A model generated the notes under the pieces. The model was given only the letters and a program-made list of their open reading frames with translations. It ran no database searches and had not been told where the DNA came from. Both the position numbers and the translations under genes were made by a program. DNA of 46,433 bases from Chitinophaga pinensis (lineage in GTDB: Bacteria > Bacteroidota > Bacteroidia > NS11-12g > UBA955), in assembly GCA_945871905.1 (NCBI GenBank), contig CAMBXL010000016.1, positions 1 to 46,433 on the forward strand, in the 5' to 3' direction. Below are positions 23,830-33,590 of the stretch, piece by piece (within the stretch, counting starts at the first letter, position 1; each line of letters starts with the position of its first letter).

Positions 23830-24726
23830 TTAAAAGAAAAATTGAATAGTTATTAAAGAAATTGAAAATACAAAAGTACCTAATGACAGACGTTTCAGTT
23901 GAGCATTGTAGTCATTTCGTGTTTTACAATTGCTTAATTGACTGTAATGGAGTAAAATAAATAAACTAAAAGCAACAAAGTATATAAACAGTATAAGATT
24001 CAATTGTTTGGCAACACTACTCAGAATAAAAATAAAGGCCAAACAAAGCAATGCCAAGTGGTAAATCAGTGCTTTTGATTTGCCTATTTTAGCAGGAATA
24101 GTCCATTTGTTTTTTTGACGGTCGGAATCTATGTCTCTTATGTTGTTGATATTTAATACACCTACACTTAAAAAGCCGATACTTAAAGATAAAAATAAAG
24201 CATTCACATCAAGCGTTTGTGTTTGAAGGTAATAGGATCCCAATACTGACAATAATCCAAAAAAAACAAAAACAGAAAGGTCGCCAAAGCCATTGTATCC
24301 ATAAGGTTTTTTGCCCGCAGTGTAAAAATAAGCCGCCATAATTCCAGCAATGCCTAAGCTTAATAAAACGTAAAAAGAGGTATTAAATGTGTCGATAGCA
24401 TACACCAATAAACTAATACCAAGCAATAAACAAATTATAATCAGAATCACAATCATAAAGCGCATTGAGCTTATTGTGATTTTTCCTGAGGCTAACATCC
24501 TGTCAGTTCTTTCATCGGTGTCTGCCCCATTTTTAAAATCACCATAATCATTGGCGTAATTGCTTAAAATTTGTAGAAAAACAGCCGTTAATACGCAAAG
24601 GATAAAACTAATGTTATCGCCTGAATTGTTTTTTAAATAGGCCAAAAGATTGCCCGAAACAGTTCCGGCTAAAGCTAATGGGAGTGTTCTTAATCGAGCT
24701 GCTTTTATCCAAGGGCTTATAGACAT
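23830..24726 (-). CDS. menA: 1,4-Dihydroxy-2-naphthoate polyprenyltransferase
   Basis: 298-aa UbiA-family membrane prenyltransferase with about eight TM helices. Both Asp-rich Mg/pyrophosphate motifs are present: NYANDYGDFKNGAD (about 58-71) and NNIRDIDSDRQKNKW (about 193-207). It prenylates DHNA to demethylmenaquinone, the membrane step of menaquinone synthesis. Its start overlaps the SDR gene stop by 10 bp, indicating translational coupling. Confidence 0.95.
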   Translation of the reverse strand: MSISPWIKAARLRTLPLALAGTVSGNLLAYLKNNSGDNISFILCVLTAVFLQILSNYANDYGDFKNGADTDERTDRMLASGKITISSMRFMIVILIIICLLLGISLLVYAIDTFNTSFYVLLSLGIAGIMAAYFYTAGKKPYGYNGFGDLSVFVFFGLLSVLGSYYLQTQTLDVNALFLSLSIGFLSVGVLNINNIRDIDSDRQKNKWTIPAKIGKSKALIYHLALLCLAFIFILSSVAKQLNLILFIYFVAFSLFILLHYSQLSNCKTRNDYNAQLKRLSLGTFVFSISLITIQFFF

Positions 24727-25499
24727 GGTGTTCTTCCTCCATCTACTACCACATTAGTTCCGGTGATATAGGAAGCAAAATGGCTGCATAAAAACGCCGC
24801 TGCATAAGCTGGCTCTTCTGGTTTAGCAAATCGTCCCATTGGTATTTCCATCAACATTTCATCCTTTATCTCATCATTGGCTTTCGATAATTTATTCGCT
24901 TTTGTGGAAATAATACCGGTCAATCTCTCAGTTTCTGTAGCGCCTGGTAAGATATTGTTAACTGTAATTTGAAAAGGAGCAAGTTCGTTCGCAATGGTTT
25001 TTGACCAATTTCCAACCGCACCACGTATCGTATTACTAACACCCAAATTGTGAAGTGGCACTTTCACTGAGGTCGAAATAATATTGATAATTCTTCCAAA
25101 CTGATTTTTTTTCATGTTCGAAATCACTGCTTGAGTCATGAGTTGATTGTTGATTAAATGAGCACTAAATGCTGCAAAATATTCCTCAATAGGAGCGTCA
25201 ATCGCTTTTCCTGCCGGAGGTCCACCTGTGTTGTTTATAAGAATGTCAATATGTAATTCACTGATTTGGGGAATCAATGCTTTAACAGAATCATTGTTGG
25301 AATAATCGGCAATTAAATAGTGGTGTTTTTGCCCTTCAGAGGTACTTAATTCTTGAACGACTTTTTTTAATTTATCTTCATTTCTGGCAAGTAAAATAAC
25401 AGAGGCTCCACATTCTGCAAGTTGAACCGCTATTGCTTTTCCTATCCCCTGAGTGCTGCCACACACTAATGCTGTTTTGTTCTTTAAATCTATCTTCAC
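24717..25499 (-). CDS. SDR-family protein lacking the canonical YxxxK motif
   Basis: 260 aa, GTG start. Rossmann cofactor motif GSTQGIGKA (14-22), NNTGG (89-93) in place of NNAGG, and the catalytic-strand Ser at 142-144. Where SDRs have Tyr-xxx-Lys, this protein has S155-N-T-I-R159. The C-terminus has the usual PGATET and VDGGR segments. The SNxxR variant recurs in a subgroup of SDR proteins of unclear activity. It opens the menA-menC operon and overlaps menA by 10 bp, hinting at a role near quinone metabolism, but it is not a known men enzyme. Confidence 0.85.
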   Translation of the reverse strand: MKIDLKNKTALVCGSTQGIGKAIAVQLAECGASVILLARNEDKLKKVVQELSTSEGQKHHYLIADYSNNDSVKALIPQISELHIDILINNTGGPPAGKAIDAPIEEYFAAFSAHLINNQLMTQAVISNMKKNQFGRIINIISTSVKVPLHNLGVSNTIRGAVGNWSKTIANELAPFQITVNNILPGATETERLTGIISTKANKLSKANDEIKDEMLMEIPMGRFAKPEEPAYAAAFLCSHFASYITGTNVVVDGGRTPCL

Positions 25500-25503
25500 T
25501 AGG

Positions 25504-25534
25504 CAAAGGTAAGGGCTTATTCAGTATTTTTAAA
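25504..25534 (-). promoter_or_regulatory. Promoter of the SDR-menA-menC operon
   Basis: Minus strand: -7 TACCTTTG (25504-25511), 19-nt spacer, -33 TTTA (25531-25534). Only 4 nt separate the -7 box from the GTG start at 25499. Confidence 0.6.
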
Positions 25535-25583
25535 AATTGAAGACTATTCTTTTTTTAAACAAAATGCGTTTTTTGGATTGGTT

Positions 25584-25613
25584 TTTGTTTTTTTAATAAA
25601 AAACTTAATATTG
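25584..25613 (+). promoter_or_regulatory. Promoter of the ELWxxDGT-repeat gene, ultra-short leader
   Basis: -33 TTTG (25584-25587), 18-nt spacer, -7 TAATATTG (25606-25613, one mismatch), 6 nt to the ATG at 25620. It decides for the ATG at 25620 against the upstream TTG at 25578. Confidence 0.6.
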
Positions 25614-25619
25614 CTTTTA

Positions 25620-28310
25620 ATGTCTAATCCCATTCCATTTCCCTTATTTTCCTTCAAGATAATATTGCTTTGTTTGCTTATTGCATCAAAAGCTCATTCA
25701 CAAACACCTCAACTATTAAAGGATTGCAATCCAAAAAATTGCTCTTCAAGTCAATATGGCCATACTATGGTTAATAACACATTGTTTTTTGTGGCTGATG
25801 ATGGTATAAATGGGGAGGAACTCTGGAAAACAGACGGAACTGACAAAGGAACAATGATGGTCAAAAATATTGGGTTTGAACATTTTCGTTCCTTCCCGAA
25901 AGAGTTAACTCATGTGAACGGAATACTTTATTTTACCGCCAATGATGAAAAACATGGTAATGAATTATGGAAGTCAGACGGAACCGATATAGGAACCGTT
26001 TTGGTGAAGGATATTAACAAAGGTAAAAGCAGTTCTCAGCCAAGTTTGTTAACTGTTTTCAATCAGCAATTGTATTTTGTGGTTAACGAGAGTGGATTAT
26101 ACTCAACTATATGGCAATCTAACGGATCAGAATCAGGAACTATTTCTGTTGCCAAAATACAACAGGGTAGCGATAAGGTTAAGATTTCAAATTTAGTCCC
26201 TGTAGGTCGTTTTATGTTTTTAATTGGTGAGATTAATGGTAAACTAGCACTTTGGTCGTTGGAAAAAGGGAATAATCAAGTGACCTATCTTAGAACCTTT
26301 GAAACAAAAGGGTATGATAATAAAGAGGCGTTTTCTTCAATCAATGAATCATTGGTTTTTTCGGCAAGTAGTGAGAGGAATAATGAAGAGTTGTGGGTTA
26401 CGAATGGAACTAAAGATGTAACAAAATTACTTAAAGAACTATTGTTGGGTTCCAATCCTTCCTCACCTAAACATTTTTTCAAACACCAAGATAAGGTTTA
26501 TTTTACTGCAAATAATGCCAAAAGTGAAGCTGAATTATGGCAAACTGATGGAAGTTTAAATGGGACTAAATTGATAAAGAAAATGGGAGGTTTTTCCAAT
26601 AGCAAAATAGATGTTAAGTATGCCTCAATCGGGAAAAGTTTAACAATGAGTGTGGTCGTTTATAATCAAAACCAACACACCGTTTATGGGCTAATAGACA
26701 ATGGTTTTAAATCCATTGCAACTTTTAGTATCAATGATTTTCAAAACAGAATTGGTGTAGTTAAAGGCGAATTGTATGTCAAAAAACAAATGAATCCTCA
26801 AGAAGAAGTGTTGTGTAAATTGGACATCAATACCAATCAACAAAAAGACGTCATTGTCAAAAATAATTTGGGAGTATTCAGTTCTGTTTTAAACTTTTTT
26901 GAATGGAATGGTCGATTTATAAGCGTTGCCAATGATGGAATAAATGGGGTAGAATTATTTGAAATTAAAAACAATCAATTCACTCTGATTAAAAACATTC
27001 AAGAAAAAGGTGTGGGGTCTTATCCCTCTAGTTTTAGAAAATTAGGATCTCAGTTTTCGTTTTTTACACTTCCTAGTTCGCAACAAACGTATTTATGGAT
27101 AAGTGATGGTTCAAGTAGTAATACCAAACAGGTTTACTCTTTTAAGTTGGGCGAGGATGAAACCATTGATGGTGTTATTTCTATGAATCAACAGTTATAT
27201 TTTTTTAAAAGAAATTTTAATAAATATGAGTTTTGGCAAAGCAATGGATTAGAAAAAGGCACTAAACTTCTGAAAACGATTAAGATTAAAGACAAACCAA
27301 TTGCAGAATCTACTGAGGTTAATGTAAAGAAAGTAAAAACAGATATTCAGCAATATTATCCTATTTCAATCATTCAAAACCAGGGTAAACTTTACTTTAA
27401 CTTATTTACCGAAAGTGCGGGCAATGAATTATGGGTTTACGATTCGAAATTAGGAGATATTAGGTTATTGAAAGATATTTATAAAGGTGTTGAATCTTCA
27501 AACCCGTCTTACTTTATTGTTTTTAAAGAATCGGTGTTTTTTGCAGCTACCAATTATAATGAAGGAACAGAGTTTTGGAAAACAGATGGTTCTGTTGCGG
27601 GAACTTTAATGGTTAAGGATGTTTGGCATGGGGCGAATAGTTCTTCACCTGCACATTTTCAAGTCTTTAATAATCACTTGTATTTTGCAGCTAGTTCTGA
27701 GCAAAATGGCGATGAATTATGGAAAAGTGATGGAACCTCAAATGGAACTCTGTTGCTCAAAGATATTAATGCTGGGTCAGATGATTCACATCCTGAAGCA
27801 TTGGTCAGTAATGGTGCGCTTTTGTTTTTTACAGCCAATAATGGCAAGCAAGGCGTTGAGCTTTGGCAAAGTGATGGAAGTGCCGAAGGGACCAAAATGA
27901 CCAAAGACTTGTTTGCAGGAGGGGAGGGTAGTTCGCCACAATTTTTAACGTCTTTTAATGGGTTGCTTTTTTTTGTTGCCGAAGAGGTTAATTCCGGCAA
28001 TGAGCTTTGGATAAGTAACGGAACTGAAAAAGGGACAAAGTTGATTAAGGATATTAAAAAAGGAAAGCCACATTCTTTTATTGAGGATTTGTGTGTTGTA
28101 AATGATCGCTTGTATTTTAAAGCTGTGAGTGGAGAAAATAATCCCGAAGTATATGTTTTGCAAACCAAAAATAATCAAGTAGAAGAGATAAAAGGGGATT
28201 ATAGTAAAGACAATAGATTGCCCCCATCTCAATTTTTTGAATTTAATGGCAAACTTTATTTTGTGGTTGATTCTGTAAAAACAGGGGCAGAACTGTGGAT
28301 GATTCCATAA
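25620..28310 (+). CDS. Secreted ELWxxDGT-repeat protein without a T9SS domain
   Basis: 896 aa. Signal peptide of about 28 residues ends ASKAHS before Q. The whole mature protein is built of about a dozen repeats of 45-70 residues with the core ELWKTDGTDKGTMMVK, variously ELWKSDGT, ELWQSDGS, EFWKTDGS and ELWISNGT. Such repeats likely form beta-propeller blades. The protein ends directly after ELWMIP, inside a repeat. No xPNP domain follows in any frame. Function unknown; a surface or periplasmic propeller is the reasonable guess. The central part (about residues 330-540) is the most degenerate. Confidence 0.82.
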   Translation: MSNPIPFPLFSFKIILLCLLIASKAHSQTPQLLKDCNPKNCSSSQYGHTMVNNTLFFVADDGINGEELWKTDGTDKGTMMVKNIGFEHFRSFPKELTHVNGILYFTANDEKHGNELWKSDGTDIGTVLVKDINKGKSSSQPSLLTVFNQQLYFVVNESGLYSTIWQSNGSESGTISVAKIQQGSDKVKISNLVPVGRFMFLIGEINGKLALWSLEKGNNQVTYLRTFETKGYDNKEAFSSINESLVFSASSERNNEELWVTNGTKDVTKLLKELLLGSNPSSPKHFFKHQDKVYFTANNAKSEAELWQTDGSLNGTKLIKKMGGFSNSKIDVKYASIGKSLTMSVVVYNQNQHTVYGLIDNGFKSIATFSINDFQNRIGVVKGELYVKKQMNPQEEVLCKLDINTNQQKDVIVKNNLGVFSSVLNFFEWNGRFISVANDGINGVELFEIKNNQFTLIKNIQEKGVGSYPSSFRKLGSQFSFFTLPSSQQTYLWISDGSSSNTKQVYSFKLGEDETIDGVISMNQQLYFFKRNFNKYEFWQSNGLEKGTKLLKTIKIKDKPIAESTEVNVKKVKTDIQQYYPISIIQNQGKLYFNLFTESAGNELWVYDSKLGDIRLLKDIYKGVESSNPSYFIVFKESVFFAATNYNEGTEFWKTDGSVAGTLMVKDVWHGANSSSPAHFQVFNNHLYFAASSEQNGDELWKSDGTSNGTLLLKDINAGSDDSHPEALVSNGALLFFTANNGKQGVELWQSDGSAEGTKMTKDLFAGGEGSSPQFLTSFNGLLFFVAEEVNSGNELWISNGTEKGTKLIKDIKKGKPHSFIEDLCVVNDRLYFKAVSGENNPEVYVLQTKNNQVEEIKGDYSKDNRLPPSQFFEFNGKLYFVVDSVKTGAELWMIP

Positions 28311-28555
28311 AGAAAGCTAATCCGACTGGATTGAATTTATTTGTGGTTCTTGATTATTTTTAGTTTATAAAAATTTCACAAACAATGATTTGCTTTTAAT
28401 TTTCAACTCAATGTTTGATGTTTTCAAAATCAATGATCATTTGTGATGTTACAAAAATGAGATATGTATTTAATGGTATTTTTGTAAAAAGCAATATTTA
28501 GAGTCAAGGCATTTATTTTGATAAATAAACACTGATTAATATCAGTAAGAAATAC

Positions 28556-28563
28556 TAATTTTA
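28556..28563 (+). promoter_or_regulatory. Possible -7 element 9 nt before the membrane protein start
   Basis: TAATTTTA, one mismatch to TAnnTTTG; no -33 at a proper distance. Confidence 0.35.
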
Positions 28564-28572
28564 CACCATAAA

Positions 28573-30006
28573 ATGTCTTTATTCAAGTCAGTAACGAGTC
28601 AAATTGAGTTAATGTATAAATGGATTATCGGCTTAACATGGTTGGTGTATCTTTGTTATTCTGTGCTTTTTTATATTTCAAGAACCTTGTACATGGATGC
28701 TGGATACATGTCTTTTAACTTAATAAATGAAAAGGCTTTTGCATTAGAACACCAACGTTTTTCTTTTGTTTACTTACAATCTTTACCACTATTGTTAGTT
28801 CAATTAAATCTTTCTTTAAAGGTTATTTTGTTGGGGATGTCTATTTGGTCTACTTTGTTGTATGGTCTTATTGCTTGGGTTTTGGTAAAAGTGTTTGATG
28901 AGTTAACTCTCGCACTGTTTTGGATTGCTATGTTGATAATGCCATTTAAAGCCTTATTCCATTTTGCACTTTGTGAGTCATTTATGAGTATTGGATTTTC
29001 TATATTGGTTCTTGGGTATCTTTTATATCACAACAAAAAAAAGGACAATCATCGAAAAATAAACTTCGTTGTTTTGCTACTACTCGTTTTGTCAACCTTG
29101 TTTTTTCATCCCTCATCTATATTGTATTTGGGAATAGTGGGGTGGTATTATTTCTTAAACCATGGTTTTGATACACATTTTAAAAAGTTCATTTATTCAA
29201 TGGCCTTTGGTGTAATATTATATTGGATTCTTAAACCATCATCAGGTTACGATGAAACAATATTGAATCAGTTGTTTTCTAAGTCTGTAATTTCAAATTT
29301 ATTTGACAGTTATTTGTTTGATTATTTACATGGAAATTGGTCAGGGTTCTATCTCTTTTTCACCTTATTGTTTGGGGCAATCTGCATTTACTTTGTTGTT
29401 CTCAAAAAGTATTGGTCGGCAGTACTTTATGTTCTAAGTGTGTTTGTTGTTTTATTGATATGTGCAATTGTCTACCACAAGGGAGATAGCGCCTATTTTA
29501 TGGAGAAAAATTTAGCTCCATTTTGTATGGCAATACTCATTCCTTTTCATCACTTACTTAAGCAATTTAATAAATCTTGGGTTATAATAGTGCTTGTAAT
29601 TTTCGTGTTTGCTGTTAATTTGAGTCAACTGCATTCAATGGGGATGGTTTTTGTTAATAGGACTGAAAAGATTGAAAATCTAGTCAATGTAATGGTGGGT
29701 AAAGGGATAAAAAAAGGAGTCTTTACAAAAGATGTTTTCCATTATTCAGAGAATATCGGAATTTGGACATTGCCCTACGAAACTCTGATGTTAAGTCGAC
29801 TGAAATATGATAGAACTGTTACTGTTTTTGGAGCGTCAAATGCACAAGTTAAATTAAAAGAAATAGGCAATGAAAATGTTTTTTTAGGGGCAGATTTTTT
29901 CCCGCCACTTTCATTAGAAAAACTACATTTTAATGAAATCTATTTCAAGGATTTGAATGGGGATTATACAGATATTGATGGTTTGGTTAAAGAGAAAAAC
30001 CAATAA
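28573..30006 (+). CDS. Polytopic inner-membrane protein of unknown function
   Basis: 477 aa with about ten to eleven hydrophobic segments in residues 15-365 and a short soluble C-terminal domain of about 110 residues. The layout (many TM helices, an early loop containing charged residues after TM1, a C-terminal extracytoplasmic tail) resembles GT-C glycosyltransferases, as does the gene at 3447, but I see no diagnostic motif. Single gene, about 70 bp before the next plus-strand gene, which has its own -7 box. Confidence 0.6.
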   Translation: MSLFKSVTSQIELMYKWIIGLTWLVYLCYSVLFYISRTLYMDAGYMSFNLINEKAFALEHQRFSFVYLQSLPLLLVQLNLSLKVILLGMSIWSTLLYGLIAWVLVKVFDELTLALFWIAMLIMPFKALFHFALCESFMSIGFSILVLGYLLYHNKKKDNHRKINFVVLLLLVLSTLFFHPSSILYLGIVGWYYFLNHGFDTHFKKFIYSMAFGVILYWILKPSSGYDETILNQLFSKSVISNLFDSYLFDYLHGNWSGFYLFFTLLFGAICIYFVVLKKYWSAVLYVLSVFVVLLICAIVYHKGDSAYFMEKNLAPFCMAILIPFHHLLKQFNKSWVIIVLVIFVFAVNLSQLHSMGMVFVNRTEKIENLVNVMVGKGIKKGVFTKDVFHYSENIGIWTLPYETLMLSRLKYDRTVTVFGASNAQVKLKEIGNENVFLGADFFPPLSLEKLHFNEIYFKDLNGDYTDIDGLVKEKNQ

Positions 30007-30026
30007 AAGTGATTCATTTTTTTTAT

Positions 30027-30034
30027 TATCTTTG
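30027..30034 (+). promoter_or_regulatory. -7 element upstream of the T9SS gene at 30078
   Basis: TATCTTTG fits TAnnTTTG. The -33 region is only T-rich. The leader would be about 37 nt. Confidence 0.4.
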
Positions 30035-30077
30035 AACCTTATTAGCGTTTTTTAAAGTTTCGTAAATTTAAATTAAT

Positions 30078-31946
30078 ATGCAGAAATCAATATTAGTAAT
30101 TGTTTCAATGTTATTTGCACCTTTTTGGTCTCAATCTCAAGTTGAATTACATCAAGGGAAAGTGGCATTACATAATGTTTTTGAACCACAAAATATTCAA
30201 TTGTTGCCATCACAGGTGTATCGCATTAGTGAATCATTCCCATTTCCAAAAGGGATAGATGAAAATGTAAAAGTATTTGCAACCCAAGAAAGAGAAAGGT
30301 TAAAAGGGAATAAAATGCCTTTATCAAGCACCAAAAGAAATGGAATTCAACCCATTGTTTCTGCTGGATTTGAAGGCGCAATAAATGCGGGTATCCCAAA
30401 CGACAACAACATGGCGATCAACAATGACAGTTTTGTTGTAAGTGTAATAAATTCAAGTATAAGAGTTTACACCACCTCAGGCGTATTTAAAAAGAATTGG
30501 AATTTAACTTTTTTCCCAAGAAGTAGTGAAAATACACAACCCGGAAAAGGCTTAACAATATTGGACAGAAGTTATGATCCTAAAATTGTTTTTGATCCTA
30601 TTAGTAACCGTTTTATTATTGTTTACTTGGAAGGGTCAGAAAGTCCAGATACAAGAATTATTGTTGCTTTTAGTAAATCGAGTCAACCTCTTGATGGATG
30701 GAATGTGTATCAAATAGAAGGAAATCCAATAGGAGGTAAACTTTGGACAGATTATCCCATGATTGCTATCAATAATGAAGATTTATTCATAACCGTTAAT
30801 ATCCTTAAAGATAACACCGATTGGAGAGATGGATTTACGCAATCTATTATTTGGCAAGTGCCAATGAACAGAGGATACAACGGAGATACATTGTTTTATA
30901 ATTTATGGAGTAATATTAAACACAAGAGTAAGTCAATTTGGAGTATTTGCCCTGTTCAAGAATCATTTTTCCCAGCCAATAAAGGCTTATACTTTCTATC
31001 AGTTAGGCCAGGTGATATTCAAAATGACACTGTTTTTTTACACCATATTTCTGACAATTATAACAGTGGAAAAGCACAATATAGTTATTCGATATTAAAA
31101 ACCGATAAAAAATATGGGTTACCACCTTATGCACCTCAAAGGACACAAGGGTATAGACTTCAAACCAATGATGCGCGCGTATTAGGGGCTTTTTATAACA
31201 ACAATAAAATACAATATGTTCAAACCAGTAATAATCCTATCAATGGCCGTTCATCTGTTTTTCACAGTATTATTCAATATCCTGAGCGAGAAAGCAGAAG
31301 TGTGAGTAGTCGATTTATTTCATACGATAGTTTAGACATCGCCTACCCAAACATAGTTAGCGCAGGCAATCAAGTGTATGGACAGCAAGCGTTGATAACA
31401 TTCTCACATACCGGTGAAAGTGTTTTCCCGGGGACATCAGTGGTTTATTTCAACAATGAAGGTCAATATTCTAACTTAACAGTTGCTAGGAAAGGAGATG
31501 GTTTAATCAATTCATTTTTGGCAGATACTATTGAAAGATGGTGCGATTACACGTCAATTCAACGAAAATACAACACTACTAATGAGTTTTGGCTTGCTGG
31601 TTCATTTGGTCGTTCAAATAATACCGCCGGCACTTGGATTTCCAAAATAATAACAAATGACCCTTTGGTATCAGTTAATAAAAATAAAACGAAGGATATG
31701 CCACTTGCTTATCCTAATCCTGTTAGTGATGAGTTAACCGTTCCTTTCAAAACCTCAGTAGATGGACTTATTTCTGTTAAAATTCATGATGCTTTGGGTA
31801 AAGAGGTTATGACTTTGGAAAACTATCAATTAAAAGGCAATCAACAAGCTATTATCGATGTAAGAAATTTTAAATCAGGTGTTTATTTTTATATGGTTTC
31901 AATCAACAATCAGTTAATTTTCAATGGAAGATTCAGTAAAATTTGA
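30078..31946 (+). CDS. Large secreted protein of unknown function with T9SS C-terminal domain
   Basis: 622 aa. Signal peptide MQKSILVIVSMLFAPFWSQS before Q. The central region has evenly spaced motifs such as NNDNMAINN-like, YDPKIVFDP and WTDYPMIAIN, suggesting a beta-propeller (repeats of DP-I-FD and D-YP-I-), but no named family is recognised. The C-terminus AYPNPVSDELTVPF...GVYFYMVSINN is a clear T9SS sorting domain. Its last 23 bases overlap the start of truB, so truB may be coupled to it. Confidence 0.78.
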   Translation: MQKSILVIVSMLFAPFWSQSQVELHQGKVALHNVFEPQNIQLLPSQVYRISESFPFPKGIDENVKVFATQERERLKGNKMPLSSTKRNGIQPIVSAGFEGAINAGIPNDNNMAINNDSFVVSVINSSIRVYTTSGVFKKNWNLTFFPRSSENTQPGKGLTILDRSYDPKIVFDPISNRFIIVYLEGSESPDTRIIVAFSKSSQPLDGWNVYQIEGNPIGGKLWTDYPMIAINNEDLFITVNILKDNTDWRDGFTQSIIWQVPMNRGYNGDTLFYNLWSNIKHKSKSIWSICPVQESFFPANKGLYFLSVRPGDIQNDTVFLHHISDNYNSGKAQYSYSILKTDKKYGLPPYAPQRTQGYRLQTNDARVLGAFYNNNKIQYVQTSNNPINGRSSVFHSIIQYPERESRSVSSRFISYDSLDIAYPNIVSAGNQVYGQQALITFSHTGESVFPGTSVVYFNNEGQYSNLTVARKGDGLINSFLADTIERWCDYTSIQRKYNTTNEFWLAGSFGRSNNTAGTWISKIITNDPLVSVNKNKTKDMPLAYPNPVSDELTVPFKTSVDGLISVKIHDALGKEVMTLENYQLKGNQQAIIDVRNFKSGVYFYMVSINNQLIFNGRFSKI

Positions 31947-32658
31947 TAAATTTTCGGATATTTCATCTTATTTGGTAAGCAAAGAGAATTTTAATGCTGC
32001 TCAAATTCCTGAAAATGCGATTTATTTGTTTGACAAGCCTGAGGGTTGGAGTTCTTTTAAATTAGTAAAAAGGATAAAGTACATTACAAAGTCCAAAAGG
32101 GTAGGGCATGCAGGAACATTAGATCCTTTGGCAACAGGTTTAATGATTGTTTGTACAGGAAAGTGCACCAAAATGATAGAACAGATTCAAAATATGTACA
32201 AGGTTTATACAGGCTTATTTAATTTTGGGAAAACAACCCCTTCCTTCGATTTAGAAACCCCCTTTGATATGGATTATGAATATGAACATATTTTGGAAGA
32301 TGATATTTATAAAGCTGTTTTAGGATTTACCGGTGAAGTAATACAAACGCCACCTATTTATTCTGCCATTAAAGTCAATGGCACTAGGGCTTATAAAATG
32401 GCTCGACAAGGGGAAACAGTTGATATAAAAAGTAGACAAATTAATATTTATTCGTTTCAGGTGGATGGGGTGTTGCCAAGTTTAAATTTCAAAGTGAACT
32501 GCAGTAAAGGGACTTATATCAGGACTTTAGCTCATGATTTTGCTAAAGAATTGAAAAGTGGTTGTTATTTAACCGAATTACGTAGAACACAAATTGGTGA
32601 TTTTAATATTGATAATGCTTTTGATATTAATGAATTCCAAAGGATTACAGAACTTTAA
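31924..32658 (+). CDS. truB: tRNA pseudouridine(55) synthase
   Basis: 244 aa, makes pseudouridine-55 in the T-loop of tRNAs. The catalytic Asp is D67 in GHAGTLDPLATGL. Further family motifs are KPEGWSSF (38-45), TPPIYSAIKVNG and CSKGTYIRTLAHD. The ATG lies 23 bp inside the preceding gene and gives a short N-terminal extension before YLFDKPEGW, as in other Bacteroidota. Its stop TAA overlaps the ribF start (TAATG). Confidence 0.96.
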   Translation: MEDSVKFDKFSDISSYLVSKENFNAAQIPENAIYLFDKPEGWSSFKLVKRIKYITKSKRVGHAGTLDPLATGLMIVCTGKCTKMIEQIQNMYKVYTGLFNFGKTTPSFDLETPFDMDYEYEHILEDDIYKAVLGFTGEVIQTPPIYSAIKVNGTRAYKMARQGETVDIKSRQINIYSFQVDGVLPSLNFKVNCSKGTYIRTLAHDFAKELKSGCYLTELRRTQIGDFNIDNAFDINEFQRITEL

Positions 32659-33590
32659 TGAACGTATTTAATTCCCTAGAAAATCTACCCATATTTGGTA
32701 AAACAATTTTTACCCAAGGAACCTTTGATGGGGTTCATTTAGGACATCAAAAAATACTAAGTAAACTTGCCGCAGAGAGTAAAGAAAAGGGCTTGGAGTC
32801 GGTCTTAATGACTTTTTGGCCCCACCCTCGTTTGCTTTTATATCCCGATGATAATCAATTGAAATTGTTGCAGTCTCTTCCCGAAAAATTAGACATGCTA
32901 GAACAATGTGGCGTTGATAATGTGATTGTAATCCCTTTCGATAAAGCGTTCAGTAATCTCACAGCAGCCTATTTTGTAGAAGAGGTTTTGGTCAATAAAA
33001 TCAATGTTGCTTCCGTTATTTTTGGTTACGACCACCGATTTGGAAAGGGAAGAGAAGGGGATATTCAACTGTTGAAAAAACAGTCGCGAATGTTCGATTT
33101 TAGTGTGATAGAAATAGGGGTTGAAGAAATTAGTGATATTGCAATTAGTAGTACCAAAATTAGACAAGCATTGTCAGAAGGATTGATAGAAAAGGCAAAT
33201 GCTTATTTAGGACGTTTTTACTCACTGAGAGGTAGTGTTGTGGAGGGTTTAAAAATAGGAAGAACCATAGGGTTCCCAACCGCCAATATCAAAACAGATA
33301 TTAAGGAAAAATTACTCCCATCTATAGGTGTTTACTTGGTTTATTCAATTTTGGATGGGATAAAAGTTTATGGGATGGCTAATATTGGAAATAATCCAAC
33401 AATTAAAGACAAAGGATTTTCGATTGAAGTGTATTATATTGATTATCAGTCAGATTTGTATAACAAAGACATTGAAGTGTTTTTTATTAATCGACTAAGG
33501 GACGAAATTAAGTTTGAAAATTTAGAGGAATTATCCTTAAATTTGCAGCTTGACAAAACAAATGCCCTTGATAAAATTAAATCTCTATAG
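32658..33590 (+). CDS. ribF: Bifunctional riboflavin kinase/FAD synthetase
   Basis: 310 aa, converts riboflavin to FMN and FMN to FAD. The N-terminal nucleotidyltransferase domain has GTFDGVHLGH (about 21-30) and ISSTKIRQAL (about 168-177). The C-terminal kinase domain has GRTIGFPTANI and MANIGNNPT. Overlaps truB by one base (TAATG) and the M23 peptidase gene by 29 bp: a tightly packed truB-ribF-peptidase transcript. Confidence 0.96.
   Translation: MNVFNSLENLPIFGKTIFTQGTFDGVHLGHQKILSKLAAESKEKGLESVLMTFWPHPRLLLYPDDNQLKLLQSLPEKLDMLEQCGVDNVIVIPFDKAFSNLTAAYFVEEVLVNKINVASVIFGYDHRFGKGREGDIQLLKKQSRMFDFSVIEIGVEEISDIAISSTKIRQALSEGLIEKANAYLGRFYSLRGSVVEGLKIGRTIGFPTANIKTDIKEKLLPSIGVYLVYSILDGIKVYGMANIGNNPTIKDKGFSIEVYYIDYQSDLYNKDIEVFFINRLRDEIKFENLEELSLNLQLDKTNALDKIKSL

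Noticed and set aside
27619-28232. Several open frames opposite or inside the ELWxxDGT gene
   Set aside because: They are shadows of the repeat-rich coding frame, with no protein features of their own.
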